This document shows, in pieces, positions 24,401 through 36,862 of a stretch of 64,000 nt of DNA (position 1 is the first letter of the stretch; every line of letters starts with the position of its first letter). The notes under the pieces were generated by a model. The model was not told where the DNA came from and did not search any database. It saw nothing but the letters and a program-made list of their open reading frames with translations. The DNA is from Lagopus muta (taxonomy: Eukaryota > Chordata > Aves > Galliformes > Phasianidae), in assembly GCF_023343835.1 (NCBI RefSeq), contig NC_064437.1, forward strand, positions 1,560,001 through 1,624,000, read 5' to 3'. The position numbers and the translations under genes were made by a program.

Positions 24401-27400
24401 AGAGCCAGCAGACCCCTCCAAAGGGTCGCTTTGTTTTTCCCTTCCATTTTTCTCCCTGATGTGTGAACTCAGTTCTGACTGTAGTGAGGATGAGAACAAA
24501 CAGAACTGCGCCACAGCCACAACACTGCTTGTCACACAAAGTTAGTCTTCGCTGGTGCTCTGGCTAGGCAAAAATCAGAGTTTGCTATTGGTTCAGAAGA
24601 GGAGCACTGTGTGGTCTACTATCACTGTAATCCTTGCCAGGATGAGAGCTGCTCAACTGCATTTCACTGACAAGAAGGTAAACACCACTACATCTTCATG
24701 TGCAGAGGAGAAAGAAATCTGTCTCCAGAAGAGCTTTGTAAAACCTGGCGCCAATCTGAGTTTAATGTGTCATCCAGCACAGAGGCTTTGAATTCACAGA
24801 ACGTAACTAGTGAGATAGATAAATGGTGAGGAAGAGAAAATAAGGAGATATTCTGCAAAATACCCCGGGGAAAAAAAGAAAGAAACATAGGCTTTTAGCA
24901 ACACAAACATCTCTAGGCCTGGTAAAAGGTTAGCACGTTGTTCACTGTAACATTTGTGCACTGAATGCAACTGTGGTCTAATATAAACTGAGGCTGCTTC
25001 TGTGTTTTTGGCAGCAGAAAAAGGATTGTACTTCAAATGTTTATGCTTCGGTGATGGATTTCATGCCAGGAAAAACACAAACCCTATCTGCTTCATGCCC
25101 ACGATATGTGAAAGTGCCACTTTCTCTGCTGAAAGCAGGCAAAGCTAGAGTATGGGTACAAGGATCCTCACCCACCTTATCCCATGTTTCCAAATGGGAA
25201 AAATTGTCCTAAATAAGGGGGAAATGTCAAATGTCACTTATGCCACACAATTTTCCTAACTTCTTCCAGACACATTATTCTTCTTGAAAAAAGGAAAGCA
25301 CCATACATCCATCCAGTGCAGCTTAAGAGGTCTTTTCACAGCAGTACAAAAATGGAGAGCAGCAAAACAACCAGCGTCCTTTGGCACACCTACCTGGCAC
25401 AGAATTCAGGACATACCACTCAGAGTACTACCAGACCTTCAGACAGCGAAGATCACCTCCAGATCAAAGCATCTGAAGACTGAAAGAATCTGAGAATAAT
25501 TTCATTTTTAAACTCTGTTTATGGTTAAAATTCCTTTTTCAATATTTCTTATAATTTAATAGCCGATGTTTCCATAAACCACTTACCATACTTTGCTCTA
25601 AAAAAGAAAAAAGCCATAAAACTGCACAGGTCATTCCTCATCAAACCAATTCCTAAGCCATCAAGACATATTTAATGAGCCTAACATCAGTCCATACTGT
25701 CCTAACCACCACCTCTAACGTAACACAGGAAAAACACCTCAGCGTGAACTGATATTTAGGCAGATTTCATTTTAAAACAAAGAGGGAGGAAGGGATTAGC
25801 TAAATGTTGAGTGCTCAGATGGGCTGTCACACTGTGCAGTCCCTGAAACCGTCCATTCCTCCAGGTGGAACCCATCTGCCTTATGCAGCTTGTACAATAT
25901 TGAGTCGATGCCATGTAAATACAGTGATTAAACCACAAGCTCCCTGGGGGCTCTGTGAACACATTCTACATGACTAGAATACGCTATGCACAGAAAAGAC
26001 TTAATTGCTATGTGTTTGGAATGGCCTCTGAGTGTCAAGGCCAAGAGTAAATTGAGCAGATCGCAGCAGTACGTTCACTGCGAGCGTTCATGACTTATCA
26101 GTGACACCCACTGCTGCTCATGGTTAAATACAGATAAAATCCTGGCAATAGCTGCAGATCATTTTATGATGCCAAGATGAATATGCTCTTTTTTCAGGGA
26201 GGGAGAACTGTGCTTCAGCACAGCAGCCAGCCCAACACAGCGGAATGGCTGTCACACACTGCATGGCTCATACCTGCAACCTGCACCTAGGTGAATTCCT
26301 GTATCTCAGAAGCACCATCTCACGTTTGCTGCCCCAGCTCAGCACTAAGTTTTATTTCACGTGCTTTGTCAAGTGACTATTAATTGATTTCATTGGGCTT
26401 TGTTGGCAGCTGCCCTTCACCAAGTTAATGGAGCTTTAGAACCTTCTACAGGGTGTTCATACTTGGATCCACTTCATAACTGAGTCTCTACAAATATAAG
26501 CTGCTTTTTCCTAGCATGTAGAAAATTGTGCCATTTGTTCCAAAGTAGCTGCAACTAAGAAAACTCTACAAGTCAGATTTTATGTCAGTATTGAGCAGTC
26601 ATTATACGCTGTCCAGTACGATGTCCAGTTTTCAGCTACTGGCTTCCCAATACTGCTCTACACCACATCTTCAGCCACTAATTCTAGTGGGAACCTTTGG
26701 GACCTGTGCCTTGCTCTCCAAAATCTGGCAGTATCTCATCCATACTGAGATACACTGTGGACAAAACCTATTAGAGAGCACATCTCACACGCATCCCAAA
26801 ACCAGATGCACTGGGTGGCGGAGCCATTTTGTTCAGCATTGAAGGCATTTCTGTCTCAGTAACTTCTCAGAGCCAGATCTGACAATTTCAAAACATCAGG
26901 GACTATTCCAACATCAGCAGCCAATAGTTTTGGAAGGAAATCAGAAGCACAGGGAGGAAGAACAAAAATAAAAGAAAAAAGGGAATGGGTGGATCCCTTT
27001 CCATGCCGGTATGTTGACATTCTGCATGAGTTGCTTTCTAGGCAAATAATAACAGATGAGAAGGAAGGAACAGCATGGGAAAAAACACAGGGGAAAAAAA
27101 AAAGCCAAAACAAAACAGTATCAAAACAGTGTGTGGTGGGAAGATAGGGAAAAGGAGGCTAGGAAGGGCCAGATACAGGAAGAAGGTAGAACAATAAGCA
27201 GATGGATCCCACCAGGGCAGAAATGTGTACAGATAATCCTGGCACAGAGGAGGTGCGAATGAAGACCATGGGATTCTGATAAGAGGGGAAGGGTAAAGAG
27301 GAAGGCAGAGCACAGCAAAAGCAGAGCACGATGTCCTCGTGAAGGGGCTCATGCTGCCAGCAGGAGCAGTGCTAAGCCCTCGCACTTCAGGCTGGTGAGA

Positions 27401-30400
27401 GCTCTTCTGCCAGCGACAGAGGATTTTGTACATTTTGCCCTCCATAGCAAAAACTGGAGCGCTAGGAGGCAGGCACCAAGCCAGCAGGCACTGAATCAGA
27501 CAGCTGTTTCCTATTGTAACCCCAGGCTGCAGTGCAGACTAGGCTCAGAGTACACTGATACATGGAGGCCTTGGGGAGAGAGATGATCTGCGTGGCCCGT
27601 TTCATTCCCATAGGAAACATTCCCTCAGCCAGCATTACCTCTCTTTGCCAGGTGCTCTTGCTGCTGCATGAGGAGGTATGGACTAAGTCTCTGCTGATGC
27701 TGCTGGAGAAGATGAGAGGAATGGGCAGCAGAGTCAGCCCTCTTATGCTGTTTTCCACTGGGAAGGAACCACACAAATACTGATGAACCTAACAATCTGG
27801 ATCACAAGGAATCAATGCGAGTTGTTCCACACAGAGACAGAAACACCGTGCTAGGTACAGACAGACAGGGCTGTCCTTACAAAACTAGGTTAAAGCAAAA
27901 GAGGAGATCCAGTGACAGAACACACTCTGATCTTTCTCTGTCTGAACACTCCCAGTCCTTTGTTTTGCACATTAAAGGTACTCTGTGTCTCCAAACATCA
28001 AGATTCTCCCTTACTGATTAGCTATTTTAACCAAAAGATCTCCACTTGAAGCGTGTCAAATGCAGGTCTGATTTGATTATTCACTTCAGACAGGTTTTCC
28101 CTTCAGAAAGGTCACATTTAATGCAGCACTGTTCCATCACCCATTTGACTGTAGGACATGCAAATGGCTGATGCTGCAGCACACATGGGTCACCCCAGTT
28201 AGCACCGGTTGCCTTTTCCTCCCCTCTGCTCACCTTTCATTTCCACCATTCCACTTTCTTTGTCATTGGGTTAAAGAGAGAGAAAACAGGCTGCTGAGCG
28301 CAATTACTAACTGCAAAAGGGTTGGTTTGGGGCAGGAAGTTTTGATGTTTAGAAGTGAACAGAACAGCCTAAATCTAGTTGGCACACTCCATCCGTGAGT
28401 GAAAACACAGCAATAACAAATGGCCCATTTCTGCAATTTAAAAGTTTTCTGAAAGCCAAGGAAATGCTATCAAGTTAATGTGATTATTGAAAGCGCTGCA
28501 GGAAAACACGCATTGACTGACCTCATAACGAGTTTACCTACAGACTTCCTCATTACCTGTGCATTACCAAAGAGATTTAGTGCCAAGAATACAATCAGCT
28601 TCACTGACTCCTAATTCCTTACACTGTAACACAGCAGAGATGCACACAATAAAGCAGCCACTTGAACGTCAGACAGGCAGATGGACGAATGAGTTTGCCC
28701 TGGATGGATTTACACAGAGCCTTTTACAAAGTCAGAAAGTTCAGGATCTACTTGTAAGTGAGCCACACAAATCAGCTTTATGGTTATTTCTGTCTATTGG
28801 TGTAATTACTCTTTGCTTTCTCCAAAGCCACCTAGAAGCTTCTGCTATACCAGTTGTACTGGGGTAGGACCAATGAAATCCATTGTGACTGAGTGATTAT
28901 TGGCCTTGTTCAGCACTGCTGCATTTATCTTACAGTTATATCTGCTCAAAAAAGTACATTTCTCCAGAGAACGCACTAATTTCTCTGGCAACAAGAACTC
29001 TGTCTCAAGGCTACCCACATATCTGTTCTGCTTCGTCTTAGTGAATGGAAAATTGGCTCCGGATGTGCACTGCATCCCAAGGGACCTCCTGGGGAATTAA
29101 CTTTGTCCTTCTAACCAAGCTCCCTGGTTCATTAACACATCTGAAACAGGACTGACTGAAACTGATAGCATTCTGTACCTCAACACAAACCATTATGTGC
29201 AACTCTCAGATACCACTCACGCAAATTACATCACCCAAACTATCTCTGTATTAAAGTAGCCGCCATCTCAGGCTGCTTGCCTCTCCATCCTATTAATACC
29301 ACCCATACATCAGTGTTTGTTAGTATTTTTGAATATGCAATCCACTCTTGGCACGGCTGTCTTGCGATTCCCAAAGTTGACAACAGCTCAGTCCCACCAG
29401 AGCAGGGAAGCAAGAACTGGCTGTAATTGCTGGCTGTGGGAGTACAGCATTCACTCCCATATTCCAGAGAAACTGGAAATGCCAGCAATCACAGGGAGGG
29501 TTGCTTTGGGTTGGTTTTATTTGTTAATGAACCCCATGGAGCAGGGCCCGCATGTAGGTCACGTTAAATGAGGGAACTGGGGGCTTCTGAGCAACTCCAA
29601 GGGACAGGATGAAGGCTGGAGCCAGGACAGGCTCCAACTCAGCCCTTCTGGAGCTGGGACCTTCTGCCTTCCTTGTGGGGCTGGACCCCGTGGGATAAGG
29701 GCCAAACAGACTAATAATTCTCTAATAATAGGGAGAGGAACAGACACCTGCATTGCTTCTTAGGTATCTGAAGGAGTTTGAACCATCTGAATCCTAACGG
29801 AGGCTATTTGCTGAATCCTAATTAACTTCACACGCTTAGGAGACTCTAGCAGAAAGACTGTATGTTTTGAAATGATTGTTTCTAATTAGTCTGTCTAGCT
29901 ATTTTAAAAGCCTTGCAAACAAATGTGTTCCGCTATACATTTTGATTAAACAGCAAAATATTTGTTAAGAATGCAGTCTTCCTTGAAAAGATAGTATATC
30001 TTTGAATAGAAGAAATAGCATGCTCTGGACTGCCTCAGATATGTCATTTTCAATACTTTGATTCAAAAGTTAAAGTCACCTTCTGCATGCATGGTACATA
30101 TTTTATATTTCCTAATATTTTAAAATTAAACTAGGAGCAAAGTTCCCCTTCAAGATTTATTACATGAGAAATCATTATCACGTGCTTGTCTTTAAACATC
30201 CTAACCCCTCATTGCAAACTTCAGCACTTCCACTACTAGAAAAAGCAGAACATCAAAGGCAGACCAGTTGTGCCGAGCGACACAAGCTGTGTTGCTGAAA
30301 ACAAGGACAAGCTGTGAAATCCTCTCCTGGAATAAAGTGCCCTCTGTTGAAACACGGGCGTATGGATTTCTGTACCAACATTACCCTGTGTAGTGCAGCC

Positions 30401-32957
30401 AGAAGCAACAAGCACTCCAACAAGATGGACAGTCTGGTTCAGAGAAGTGACTCCCCCTCAGGTTGCCCTTCAACATTAAGGCTTCAGCATCTAACAGCAT
30501 CAGCCCTCTTGGATCCTGGTTTCCCTGCCCCGCTGACCCAAATAGCAAATTCCCACCAGCTTCAAAAAGGGAGGACTTGGTCAGCAGCCATAGGTTACAA
30601 CTACTGTGGCTTTTGTTTTTATATTGTGCAAAGGCCGTTTTTTAGATGGAGAGCTGGTAACAAAGGCCCCTATTATATTGTATAATACCAGTCTCAGGCA
30701 GGAATTAAATGAATAACAAAATCACAAGCCCAATTTAAATAGTCAAAACAAAGGGTAAACAAAACATATAAATGTCATGATCAATCCTCTCATTTCAAGC
30801 ATATGCTTTGTAGAGCATGATAAATACCGTTTTAACTTCTCTCCAAATCCTCTAGCAAACAAACATCCATGCACAGCGTCATTTCTTCATGTTGATTGGG
30901 AAAATTAAAGCAACTGTGCCAGCATGCTGGAAAAAGCAGCTCGAAGCAAGTGATATACCCAAATGCACAGACACGGATAGCCTCAGCTAACCTCCTGTCC
31001 TGCTGTCACCAACATCCGCCGTCACCTCCAGCTCTGTGTGAGCCCCAGCACTCACTAACAGACCCTTACTCTCCACCAGGAGGGCTGCTGTAACCACTTA
31101 CTCAAAATTCTCTATTTTAATAACAGACAACAACACTATAAGCACGTTTTGTAGGAAGGCAACCTTTCTAAATGCAAAGACTCCGAAGTGAGATGATATC
31201 ATGTTTGATTATGCACAATTATGTTAATTATACATAAAATACTGCAATCAGCAAAGCCATAGTTGTAGTCTCACTATGAAAATAACCCTCCGTTGCACCC
31301 AAGAGTTAGGGTGGAAGGAGAGCATGTCTCTATGTTCCCCCAAGAGGCCCTCTAGGCACTTGGACAGCAGGAAGAATGCCATCTGCACATGCAGACCAGG
31401 ACTGATCCCTTCGTGGCAGAGGAAGCAGGGAGCAACAAACCAGAACATTCAAACTGAGCTAATAGAAAGGAGCAGCACCCACAGTATTGGTCAGTGTGTA
31501 GAACTCATCTAAGGAGAGCACTGATTTCAAGACACCAGCAGCTGAGCTCTGAGCACTGGGACATACACAGCTGGAACCAATTTCTGAAAAGAACTCCTAA
31601 GAAGAGAGAGACAGCTAAAATAAACCTCACCATAAAGAGCAAAAACAAAACAAAAAGCAAGGGACAAATACAGGATATTTATAAATACCAGGCCAATGGA
31701 GAAAATGTTTCTGTAGGAGTGTCCAGTTGATCTTTAACATGTAATCACAACTCAGCAGTTAATGCTTCCTTCCATACTTCATCATCAGGCTCTCTCCTGT
31801 AGAGCTCTCAAGTACACACCAGTCACGTATTTGCAGGGAGCACTTAAACAAATCAATTAGTCATTAGTACCTGGTGTGCATCCAGCCTAATGAAACAGGC
31901 TTCTCATCCATTAACATACAGCAGAAACAATCCCTGCAGAGCAAATGATGCAGTATCTTAACAGCGGCGTTAACAACTGAGATCAGAGTTAAAGAGATCT
32001 TTTCAGAGCTTTACATAATTTTACATATTAACAGTAACAGCCTGCGTTAGCAGGACAAGTTTAGTTAACTCCTGGGTGCTGATGAGCTTAGATTTACTTC
32101 ATGAAATTAAAGCCTGTTCAAGATTTTAGAAAGTTACCCAAAGACATAACTAGTTAGGAAGTTTACAAGCTAAAGGGACTGAACTAACTGTAAAATCAGT
32201 GCAAGATTCTTCTGCATCTCATTGTAATTTCCTATCTAAGTTGACAGGGAACAGCTGTCTGAGCAGCTACAAAAACAAGGGTGGGAGAGGTAGGAAGCTT
32301 GTTAAGCTATATCCTCCTATATCATGGTACACAGCAAATCCAAAACTAGGTTAAATAAAGCTCTTCAGGAAGCAAGTCCCCTGGTTCAAAATCTAGAGCT
32401 GTAAGTAGCAAATGAGTTGGGTGATGCAGCACAGAATAGCAGTCCCAAGTATTTGTTCTGCAGAACAGCACAATGCCAGCAGCTAACTGATGCAAAGTAC
32501 AAGTATGTTCATCTTCTCGAAAGCTTAGATGCCAGAATTACTGCAAACAAGAAACATCAGCTACTCAGAATCCAGATGCTACAGCTTACCTCTCCTGATG
32601 GTGGGTGCTTTAACAAATTGGATTAAATTAACTGAGCAGGTTCATTTTCCCAAGCAGCGGTAGGATCAAGATCACACACTTAATATGGTCACCCACTGAC
32701 CTACAGGAGCACTGACCTAGGAAGAAAAGAGCTCTGATGCCCTCTGCATCCCTGCTTCCACCAGTGCTGATGGATGTGTCTAAATCTGGAGAGGAGGTTG
32801 AGTCTAAGCTCACAGAATCACCACGTACAAGACACAAATAACAGCTTTCAGGCTAAGTGATAACACACTGGCATGTTTGAACACAGCCTCTACAATACAT
32901 TCCAATGGAGGCCATAAAACTAATTGGCCTCTTGCAATTAGATCACGGCTTCGGGGA

Positions 32958-33150
32958 TTTACTCACAGAACGGCTGGGGGTGGAAGGGACTTCTGCAGGT
33001 CATTTGGCCCAACAACCTGCTCGACCAAGGCTGTAAGGAGCTGGTTGTAAGGAGCTGGTTGCCCAGGACCGCGTCCTGTTTCTAAATACCTCCACAACAC
33101 GGCGCTCCACAGCCTCTCCTGGCAACCCATCCCACTGTGTTTTAATCTCA
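32958..33150 (-). mobile_element. Truncated CR1 LINE fragment, inverted
   Basis: Reverse-complement CR1 3' end: cacagaacggctgggggtgg, then gttgcccaggaccgcgtcct. It contains an internal perfect 14-base duplication (33033-33060). It faces away from the next copy at 33448. Confidence 0.75.
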
Positions 33151-33447
33151 CAGATGAGCCATCCTGATGACCCAGAAGCCAGGTACCAAAATCTCTGCAG
33201 AACCAATGGCCACAAGGCACTTCTTATGCATCTCCAGAAAAAACATGAAGGGGATCTGGGGGCAAGATAGGCCCCAACACGACAGTGCCTCAGGATCTGC
33301 TTGAAAGCTCTATTTCACCAGTTAGGGAACACCAGCACCAAGAGACATCTGAACAGCTCATGAGCAGCATCTGTGTCTGGCAGCCACAGTACCATTGTGA
33401 GGGCAGGAGATGCTGTGCCTGTGTCCTTCCTCTTCTTACAGGAGAGT

Positions 33448-33632
33448 TTTATTGGAACAGGCTGCCCAGGGGGGTGGTGGAGTCTCCTTCTCTGGAGATG
33501 TTCAAGACCTGCCTGGATGCCTACCTGTGCGACCTGCTGTAGGGAACCTGCTTTGGCAGGGGGGTTGGACTCGATGATCTCTGGAGGTCCCTTCCAACCC
33601 CTACAATTCTGTGATGCTGTGATTTTTTGTCA
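33448..33632 (+). mobile_element. Truncated CR1 LINE, 3' end
   Basis: CR1 3' blocks ggaacaggctgcccaggggg and ggttggactcgatgatctct, ending with the diagnostic tail attctgtgatgctgtgat. It lies about 50 bases beyond the proposed LEPROT polyadenylation signal. Confidence 0.9.
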
Positions 33633-33669
33633 GCTCTTAAAATCTAAGAAAGACAAATACTCGAGATCA

Positions 33670-36600
33670 GGTACGTTTACTCAGTTTTATTAGACAATTC
33701 AAGAAAAGCAGGATATGTTTTAATACTTCATCTCAAGATCCTGGCAAACACAGAAAAGCAAGAATAGTGTTTACAAAAGTTACAAAAACGGCACTGCATA
33801 GTGACTTACAGAAAATGTGATTAATTGGCAAGACAGATTTATAAAAATGCAATAACAGCTTTTCAGTTGATTATGAAGATGGTATATCCATGTTACATGC
33901 ATTCACAAAATCAGCATAGTGTTGAAATTAAGGCACTTTGGATATATGGTATTCCATAAAGGAAACAACTTCAGAGAAACCACAGTAAATCACTACAGAG
34001 AGTGACAGCACGCCCAATACTGGCCATCAGAGCACCAGGTTGGTGTGAATGTATGAAGCTCTTGGTAAAAACAAGCAAACAAAAACCCAAGTGCATTGAG
34101 GAGGTTTTTTGACCCTCTTAAACGCTGAACTCATTCAAGCAAATTTGCTTCTAAAGAGGTCAAAGAAGAATTTCATTACTTAAACACCATTAAATATGAT
34201 TTTAAATGTTAAACAATTTAAAACATCCATGGTGAAAACTGCACGAAGTTCACATTAAGTATTACTGCACACAGCTGCTTCTGAAGTCTTCACTTTCTTC
34301 CTTCGGCATCTCCCTGCCACAGCAACAGCCAAAGCAAAACAGTGCAATGGAATGATTTCCCAAGGAGCAACGTCTCCTCAACACTACACCAAAATTTCCA
34401 GCCCTCCTTTTCACTTTAGATTGTCATATTTTTACTGCCTGCATCCCAATAGGATCCCAATCCTTTTCTGTCACACGTGTGCTCTTTACTAATAGATGGA
34501 GAACAGATTCTACAGTGACTATCATTTATATTAAAGAAAAACTGATGTGAGCTTATTCTCTTTACTCCACCTGCCTCAAAAGCAAAACTTCAGTGGTAAC
34601 TGGGTACCTTTACAGACTTCCATTGCAGCCTTCAGTACACAAATTCTGAGGAGTGAAAACGTTCAAGAACCTAATGCTGCAAGCACAGAGTGCTTCAGCT
34701 GGAGTTAAATGGAATGTTCAGCAAAGACTTCAGATATGTGCAGGATCAGGCACTTCAGTTGTATATCACTGATGTTTTACTTCATCAGCTTAACTGAAAA
34801 ATGTCATAGAAAAGGGGAAAAAAATGAATTCTTCACAAAAAGAAAAAAATCAAAGCAGGACCTCTGTAGAAACTATGTTTACTCTAAATAATCCAGCTAC
34901 TAATTAGAACAACAGAACTTTACAAATCAGCCATATATGCAAATTTCCCTCGAAGTCAGACAATCTGCTCTCACCCAGCATCTTAACAAGCACATTCCTG
35001 CTGTGTCTGCAGTGAAGCACCAGCACCCAGGAGAAAACCTGTGCTGTAACATCAACTCTTCTTTGGCAGGATTGACACTGCAGACACACCTCTGTATCAG
35101 CTGCAACCGTTCAGCATTCCTCAACACTGAAGTGTTCACCTTACACACATCTGAAGTTTAAAATATGTAATTAACAGTTTTCTACCTAATCAAAGACTAG
35201 AATTATTTGCCAAGATAGTCTACATTTGAATGATACTACATTACTTGCACCACAGAATGACTTCTGTACCCTCTTAGCAGGGCCCTGAGCATGGAAAAAA
35301 GGCAGAGTATGAGTGCTCACATAGCATTTGTTAATTTCTTAACCTTTGCTCTGCACAGCAACCCATAGGACACCATTAGACTGGTAATGAGTTTTTGGAC
35401 AACAGTGCAAGTGCTCTCATACAACCTAGTGGGCAGAAGGTGTTGTTTCAGGGAAGTGCCACATCTTGCAGAGTTGGTTCTGTCACTTCCTTACAGAAGT
35501 CCCTCACAGCCAGGCTGGGTCACAGCAGTCAGCCACAAACTAACACAGACTATAAAACACGTGTCTGCCCCCTGCTACTCAGAAGGGCTCTCCATAATAA
35601 AACATATCCTTCACAGGAAATTGGTTTCTTCACAGAACAGGAATCTCTATGTCAATTTCCCCACGTAAGAATCAAACTAACACGTCTCCTCCTTTGCCCC
35701 TTGCAGGTTACTGAAGTGTCCTCTAGAGTTAGGGTTGTGCCACAGTGCGTTTGTATAAAATCACGTGCCTCCATAAATCAAAGGCTTCAGCAAGTCAAAA
35801 CAGTAATAAAGTTAACTTTTATAAATGAGATTATGAGAATGTTTACTAGGATAATGCCAGCATAAAAATATAGTGTTTTAATGTAACAATCTTACAGCCA
35901 AGAAGTAGCAGTTTGAATAAGTAAGTTACCAAAGCAATGAGAACAGAGGAGATAAGTCCTGCCCAGCAGAACACTCACTTCCTTGCAATTCAGGCACTTC
36001 ACACACAGGAATACAGAGCTGTATTGTGACTGTAAGTGTCCTGAGAGTAGTTCCTTCCTCTGAGAACCTTCATGAGAGAAGTAATGTCAACTCTGAGCAT
36101 TAAAGCACAAGACTATTCCCAAAATACATCCACAGTCATTAAGTTGAAGAGTGACAAAACTGGCGTGTCTTAGGGGAAAGAAAGAATGTAGATTCTAAGT
36201 GAACAGCATCAATGTTTAACCAGGGTTTTCTTCCTCTTTCATTAGGTGTAAGAGTTGGCATATGCTATGTTTTTGTTATCAAAGGAAACAATTACAATTA
36301 CTCATGTGTAAAGCAAGTACTCATTCATCCTTAATCAGAGCAGAAAGACAACCAAGGTAAGCAACAGTAAGCAGGATAATCTTCATATTGATCTACTTTA
36401 ATTTATGGGTTTTGGAAAAAAAAGTAGACATGCTGATTGATATCTCATGTATCAGCGAGTAGAGCAGAAGTTAATGCACATATATTGAAAAACAAGTAAA
36501 AACAGTTTATGTTTTTGCAAACTTTTTTGTGGACAGATTCGCAATGGAGATCCCAACCTGCACTGAATACATTAAGAGGGCTGTCACAAGGATCCTTCCC

Positions 36601-36745
36601 CTTTGGCTGACACATTGTAAAAAAGCACGTTAGGATGTGATAATGCATATGCACACACATCTGCAATAATGAATTCACACAGACACACACACAGCACACA
36701 TATGGTGACATAGGCTGAAAACATTACCAGCATCAGAGCGAGGTC
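33670..36745 (-). other. LEPROT: Probable LEPROT 3' UTR
   Basis: About 3.1 kb after the LEPROT stop codon with no other gene, ending at the first good AATAAA on the minus strand (33691-33686). The extent is inferred; shorter transcripts are possible. Confidence 0.5.
33686..33691 (-). terminator. Candidate LEPROT polyadenylation signal
   Basis: AATAAA on the minus strand. Cleavage is expected at about 33665-33675. The downstream sequence is only weakly GU-rich and soon runs into a CR1 copy. Confidence 0.5.
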
Positions 36746-36862
36746 CTACCACTGCTCCCAGCTAAAGTCATCTCCTCTACCAAACACAAGAAAAAAGCCT
36801 AGAATAGTAAGGAAAATGACTGCATTGCCAGCCAGCACCAGACCACAGGCTCCCCATTTGAT
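36746..36862 (-). CDS. LEPROT: LEPROT coding exon 4: last membrane segment and C terminus
   Basis: A 117-base coding segment after acceptor gcatttcag: [18 protein letters not shown], then [12 protein letters not shown] and TAG (36748-36746). Confidence 0.98.
   Translation of the reverse strand: MKWGACGLVLAGNAVIFLTILGFFLVFGRGDDFSWEQW

Larger units (their letters stand above)
17051..33660. other. Gap between LEPR CpG island and LEPROT 3' end
   Basis: About 16.6 kb without a recognisable protein-coding exon. Open frames here are short, with no family signature and no splice-consistent neighbours. CR1-derived pieces occur near 18.1 kb and at 32.96-33.63 kb. If LEPR transcripts begin in LEPROT exons as in mammals, this would be LEPR intron; if they begin at the 16-17 kb island it is intergenic. 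Confidence 0.6.

Noticed and set aside
27038..27445. 135-codon minus-strand frame rich in F/L/P
   Set aside because: It reads through purine-rich simple sequence; hydrophobicity is a composition effect.
36655..36702. CA-rich stretch considered as a regulatory or CRISPR-like repeat
   Set aside because: It is an ordinary imperfect dinucleotide repeat in the LEPROT 3' UTR, with no spacers.
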